10,027 bases of DNA from Perkinsus olseni (taxonomy: Eukaryota > Perkinsozoa > Perkinsida > Perkinsidae), in the NCBI GenBank assembly GCA_013115135.1, contig JABANP010000968.1, positions 1 to 10,027 of the forward strand, in the 5' to 3' direction. Below are positions 7,099-10,027 of this stretch, piece after piece. Position 1 is the first letter of the stretch, and each line of letters starts with the position of its first letter. The notes under the pieces are model-generated. The model was not told the origin of the DNA and made no database searches. It saw only the letters and a program-made list of their open reading frames with translations. A program made the position numbers and the translations under genes.

Positions 7099-9061
7099 AT
7101 GCTATCTGTCTGCGACAACAGCGGTGGGTGAGTGGAAGGTACTATACCGGTACGATCTGCTCCTGGCGGCCTAAGTCGAAAACATACAGGGTAGTATTGG
7201 TTGAGGTTACAAGGGATCGAACCCGGGTCGTTGGTAGATAAGATGGGATGATGAGGACCCTCGAGAAACAATACCGGAGGGGGTGTTCGTGGAGAAATGC
7301 ACCTTGCTACCCTGCGTGAATGTGCAGGTAGAAGCCCATTAATGGCAACTGCCGGCTACGCTGTCCACCTGCTCCTTCAGGACTTGCTGACGCTGCGGCC
7401 AAATGGCAAGCGGCGGTCGATGTACGACATTTGCTGCCTTTTCCGGTGTATCCCAGATGTAGGGGAGAAGGGGTCTCTTCCCGTCTGCAGCCATGGTGAT
7501 CAGTTAAACGAGCTTGTCGTGATGCATGAACCCGTACCGAAGGAATACAACAGAAGCATGCTGGATGATCTCACTTTGCGATACTCAAAGCTCATCCCCA
7601 TAGGTCAAAGGTCTCCTACTGTGTAAGCTTGGATCGAAATCTGTCCTAGATACCCTGAGGGCGCAGGCGGAGTCAGGCTCATCAGCCTCCGTGTCGACTG
7701 TCGCGAGTAAAGCAGGCCATGCGGGCTCAGTGGTAATGCATGGTAAAAATTGAATGAGGGACAGCGAGATGGCTAGTAGATTCTCAAACTAGAAGAAGTA
7801 TTGGAGAGGGAGATGCCGGGGTGAGTCGTGACGATCTTGATTAGACGGTAGCATGGGTGGATGGGTAGTTACGTGGAGCTCGGGGGAGGTGGTGGAAAGA
7901 AAGTCATGCAGGGGAAAGTTAGCGAGGTGGGCTGCTGTGTGTGAATTATTCTAGGGCCACTGCCAGCTGTATCAGGTCATGGGCATAGGACCTTCGAGGA
8001 AGTGGGTGGCCTATGGGCAATGCGCCTATCAGCGTGACACAGTAGTACCTGCTGGCGCCCGATTGGTGAAAGCTTGTGAGCACTTCAGGTGGAAGTGGTG
8101 GACAAGATCTACCCTTTCGAAATGTGTCCATTGCATGAGAGGGGGCAGGGACCGAGCCTGCTGGTCGGCGAGCCCGGCAGCTACTCCGGTATTCACATCG
8201 ATCGGGAGGACAACGGCTTTGCCACGCTGTAGGCCACCAAGTTTGCGAGAAAGTTCCAGGGTGTCGCGAGTTGGCTGGCAGGTATTGTATCGAGGGACGA
8301 AAGTCTGTCATAGCCTTTAGTGATGATGATAGAGGGAGGATGGAAGTCTTCATCAGTAGGTTGGAAATGCGAAAAATGGGCTGAGCCGAGAATCGAACCC
8401 GGGACCTCGCGCACCCGAAGCGCGAATCATACCACTAGACCACACAGCCGATGTGATTTTGCACAACTGAGAACGGGCGTCCCGATGATACCTATCCTCA
8501 TGTATTCAGACAAGGCTCAGACTGGCTCTGCCAAGCGAGAAATACCTCTCACTAATGGGCAGGACATGGTTCTGGATACAGCGTAATCCGTCTCGGGCAG
8601 CTTCGTCATTGCAGCCCCCCTCGAATTCTCCTCAGGCACTTCGCGAATTGGAAGTCTATGAAAGGTTTACCGACTTCTTTCAGGCTGAGCACGTTGATGC
8701 CAGGAGATGTGAGCATAGACGCTGTCTGTTGATCATGAGGCTCGCCCGTTCTCAGATGATTGTGATCCCCCCGGGATACTGGCATCAGGTCGTTAACGAG
8801 GAGTTCTCTGTGGGCCTGGTGGATGTCTGGGACCGCGGAATTTCTCACTTCCACGACCGCGATAACCATCTATTCATGGTTCAGTTCTCTGATATTCTTG
8901 AGGGGCGCCCTCCAAGTGAGTATTAGTCGGTTCTCATCGTTTTTGGCATCTTAATCGTCTCAGATAAATGCACGCTGTTGACGCCGAAGCCGGTGGGAGC
9001 CGCTCCAGCCGGCCAGAAAGCTTCGCCTCCTGCTAAGCGTCCTCGCCGTGATAGGCGATAG
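7099..9061 (+). CDS. JmjC/cupin-8 type Fe(II)/2-oxoglutarate hydroxylase-like gene, multi-exon
   Basis: JmjC proteins are iron- and 2-oxoglutarate-dependent oxygenases that hydroxylate or demethylate proteins, often in the nucleus. A phase-consistent model has exons 7099-7127, 7243-7327, 7381-7622, about 7999-8041, 8089-8228, about 8563-8915 and 8964-9061, or 329 residues. The core is seen in two blocks. GEPGSYSGIHIDRED (8167-8211) has the HxD iron ligands after a Gly-rich lead typical of JmjC folds. MIVIPPGYWHQVVNEEFSVG (within 8757-8817) matches the second metal-binding strand with the third His. The last exon, reached through GTGAGT...CGTCTCAG (48 nt), ends in a basic tail PPAKRPRRDRR that looks like a nuclear localisation signal. 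The N-terminal half (RPNGKRRSMYDICC and on) is unrecognised. Weak points: the 7623-7998 intron is uncertain; a TAG at 8230-8232 interrupts the frame unless the GT at 8229 is a donor; and the second block's start is uncertain. A pseudogene remains possible. Confidence 0.6.
8378..8449 (-). tRNA. tRNA-Pro (anticodon CGG)
   Basis: A 72-nt cloverleaf without an intron. The anticodon arm CGCGC-TTCGGGT-GCGCG gives CGG and decodes CCG. The D arm region GGTCTAGTGGTATGATTC and T arm CCGGG-TTCGATT-CTCGG match the eukaryotic tRNA-Pro pattern closely and supply the A and B box internal promoter. The acceptor stem pairs except for one U-U opposition at the sixth pair, and the discriminator base is C. CCA is not encoded. 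The gene lies antisense inside a proposed intron of the JmjC-like gene. Confidence 0.93.
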
Positions 9062-9769
9062 TAGTTGGAATGACTCACTGTTATTGCGATGATATTAGTA
9101 ATGTAGCATGCTACCAAATGCTTTGACCGGTAAATTAACGAAGGGCAGTGTTCACAGTAACAGAGACACCAACGAACACTCGGACGCTCTTCACTCGGGG
9201 AGCTCAGTGGACAAGATGAGACCGAGATTGGATGTAATCCGACGGTTACACGAAGGAAGACAGACTGGGCGAAAGGGGAGATCATTCCAAGGTGACTGTG
9301 ATCGGTGAGAAAGGGTGATCAAATTGTAGTGGATGAAGATGCACTCGCCATGAAGTGGACTAGCTGACTATGGGATAGCTGGGTCGGTTGGGTTACCACG
9401 AGTCGTCGAAAGCTCCAATCATTGACATGAAAAGCGCATGAATTCTGATGTCTTTCTGTTCCTCCTCGGCCGTAAGATGTTTCTGTTCTCCCTTTTGGAG
9501 GTGCAATCTTCACCTCTTGGCAGCCCGGTGACACCGGTGTTCACGAGTATTGGGCGAGAAGCTGCGCTCAGGCCCGAGACCGCGTGACGCCAGTCGACTC
9601 AGCCTCGCTCGACGAGGCGAGCGATACCTCATTTCTTTCGTGCTCTAACTGTTTCCCCCTCACACTCGAGCCGCCACTAACACTAGGCCATGACTTCAGC
9701 GCCTCCTGCAGTAGTAGTAAATACTCCCCTCAAGGATACCTCCATGCAGTACTACACGTAATCCTTCGA
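9062..9769. other. No gene recognised
   Basis: Short frames occur on both strands (for example 9108-9308 plus, 9319-9534 minus), but none shows a known motif or forms a convincing splice pair with a neighbour. The last stretch (about 9744-9769) resembles the sequence just upstream of copy 2 (both have ATGCAGT and TCGAATG before or at the start codon), so it probably belongs to the 5' flank of copy 3. Confidence 0.45.
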
Positions 9770-10027
9770 ATGTCACCCAAGCACCATTCCATCATGGAAG
9801 TTTCGGCTATGGTTGCCGCTCTCGTGGCGAGCCTACTACCCCTCGGGGATGCCATCGGCGCAGCGGCCAAAGGCGATGTAAGAGGGGTAACAACTGTACG
9901 GCAGCAGCAGCGTGAATTCTGGCATGCTACTTCATTCGGCCTCATCGCAGAAAAGCTGCAGCTTCCCTCTCAGGGATACCCCCAACTGTCGAGCCACCGC
10001 CAATTTAAACCCATCAATGGCGACACA
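9770..10027 (+). CDS. Secreted-family copy 3, partial (cut by window end)
   Basis: Exon 1 (9770-9877) encodes 36 residues, exactly as in copy 2, and starts MSPKHHSIMEVSAM with a hydrophobic core (VAALVASLLPLG) and a likely cleavage site after GDA: a signal peptide. The donor GTAAGA at 9878 sits at the same phase-0 position as in copy 2, and the acceptor CTTCCCTCTCAG precedes an exon 2 opening GYPQLS, matching GYPRLS of copy 2. The intron is 96 nt against 86 in copy 2. After GYPQLS the sequence diverges quickly; the window ends 18 codons into exon 2. The reading frame shows no damage. The same strand and shared intron suggest tandem duplication with later divergence. Confidence 0.72.
   Translation, partial: MSPKHHSIMEVSAMVAALVASLLPLGDAIGAAAKGDVRGVTTVRQQQREFWHATSFGLIAEKLQLPSQGYPQLSSHRQFKPINGDT

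Noticed and set aside
7213..7223. Minus-strand B-box-like GGTTCGATCCC
   Set aside because: No A box upstream on that strand and no foldable tRNA arms around it; it sits in the proposed first intron of the JmjC-like gene.
6147..8088. Micro-introns of 19-23 nt sharing CTTGTG about 15 nt before AG (near 6147-6168, 6211-6229 and 8066-8088)
   Set aside because: Each frame change is also explained by a normal-sized intron in the right phase (for example 6147-6204 and 8042-8088), matching the other introns here. The shared hexamer is probably coincidence.
7946..8353. 135-residue minus-strand open frame
   Set aside because: It overlaps the JmjC HxD exon on the opposite strand and shows no motif of its own.

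Overview
The window is nuclear DNA from a eukaryote. A eukaryotic-type tRNA-Pro gene, GT-AG introns of mostly 45 to 120 nt that restore reading frames in the correct phase, a signal-peptide gene family with a conserved intron, and a MULE transposase all point that way. There is no operon structure, Shine-Dalgarno pattern or phage content. A unicellular protist such as a perkinsid or other alveolate would fit the compact genes, but that is an impression; nothing in the sequence fixes the lineage.

Layout. Positions 1-760 hold tandem repeats: a 21-bp array, a 28-bp array and a 46-bp duplication. Positions 1423-3138 (minus strand) carry a MULE-type transposase with a SWIM zinc finger, with extra coding-like sequence just upstream. 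Positions 3565-3662 form an imperfect inverted repeat. Three members of one small secreted-protein family follow on the plus strand: a decayed copy (3793-4268), an apparently intact three-exon copy (4559-5527), and a third copy cut by the window end (9770-10027). The last two share an exon 1 of identical length and a phase-0 intron at the same place.

Between the second and third copies lie two multi-exon plus-strand genes that single-frame ORF calling breaks into short pieces. The first (about 5721-6984) weakly resembles GT90/CAP10 glycosyltransferases. The second (about 7099-9061) is a JmjC/cupin-8 type protein with a full HxD...H iron-binding triad and a basic, nuclear-localisation-like tail. 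A tRNA-Pro(CGG) gene lies antisense inside one of its proposed introns. Positions 755-1422 and 9062-9769 contain nothing recognised.

The genes do not form an obvious pathway. The best candidate for something undescribed is the secreted family: it is locally amplified, has four cysteines, matches no family recognised here, and is at different stages of preservation. All exon models are hand-built from splice motifs and phase and need transcript evidence.
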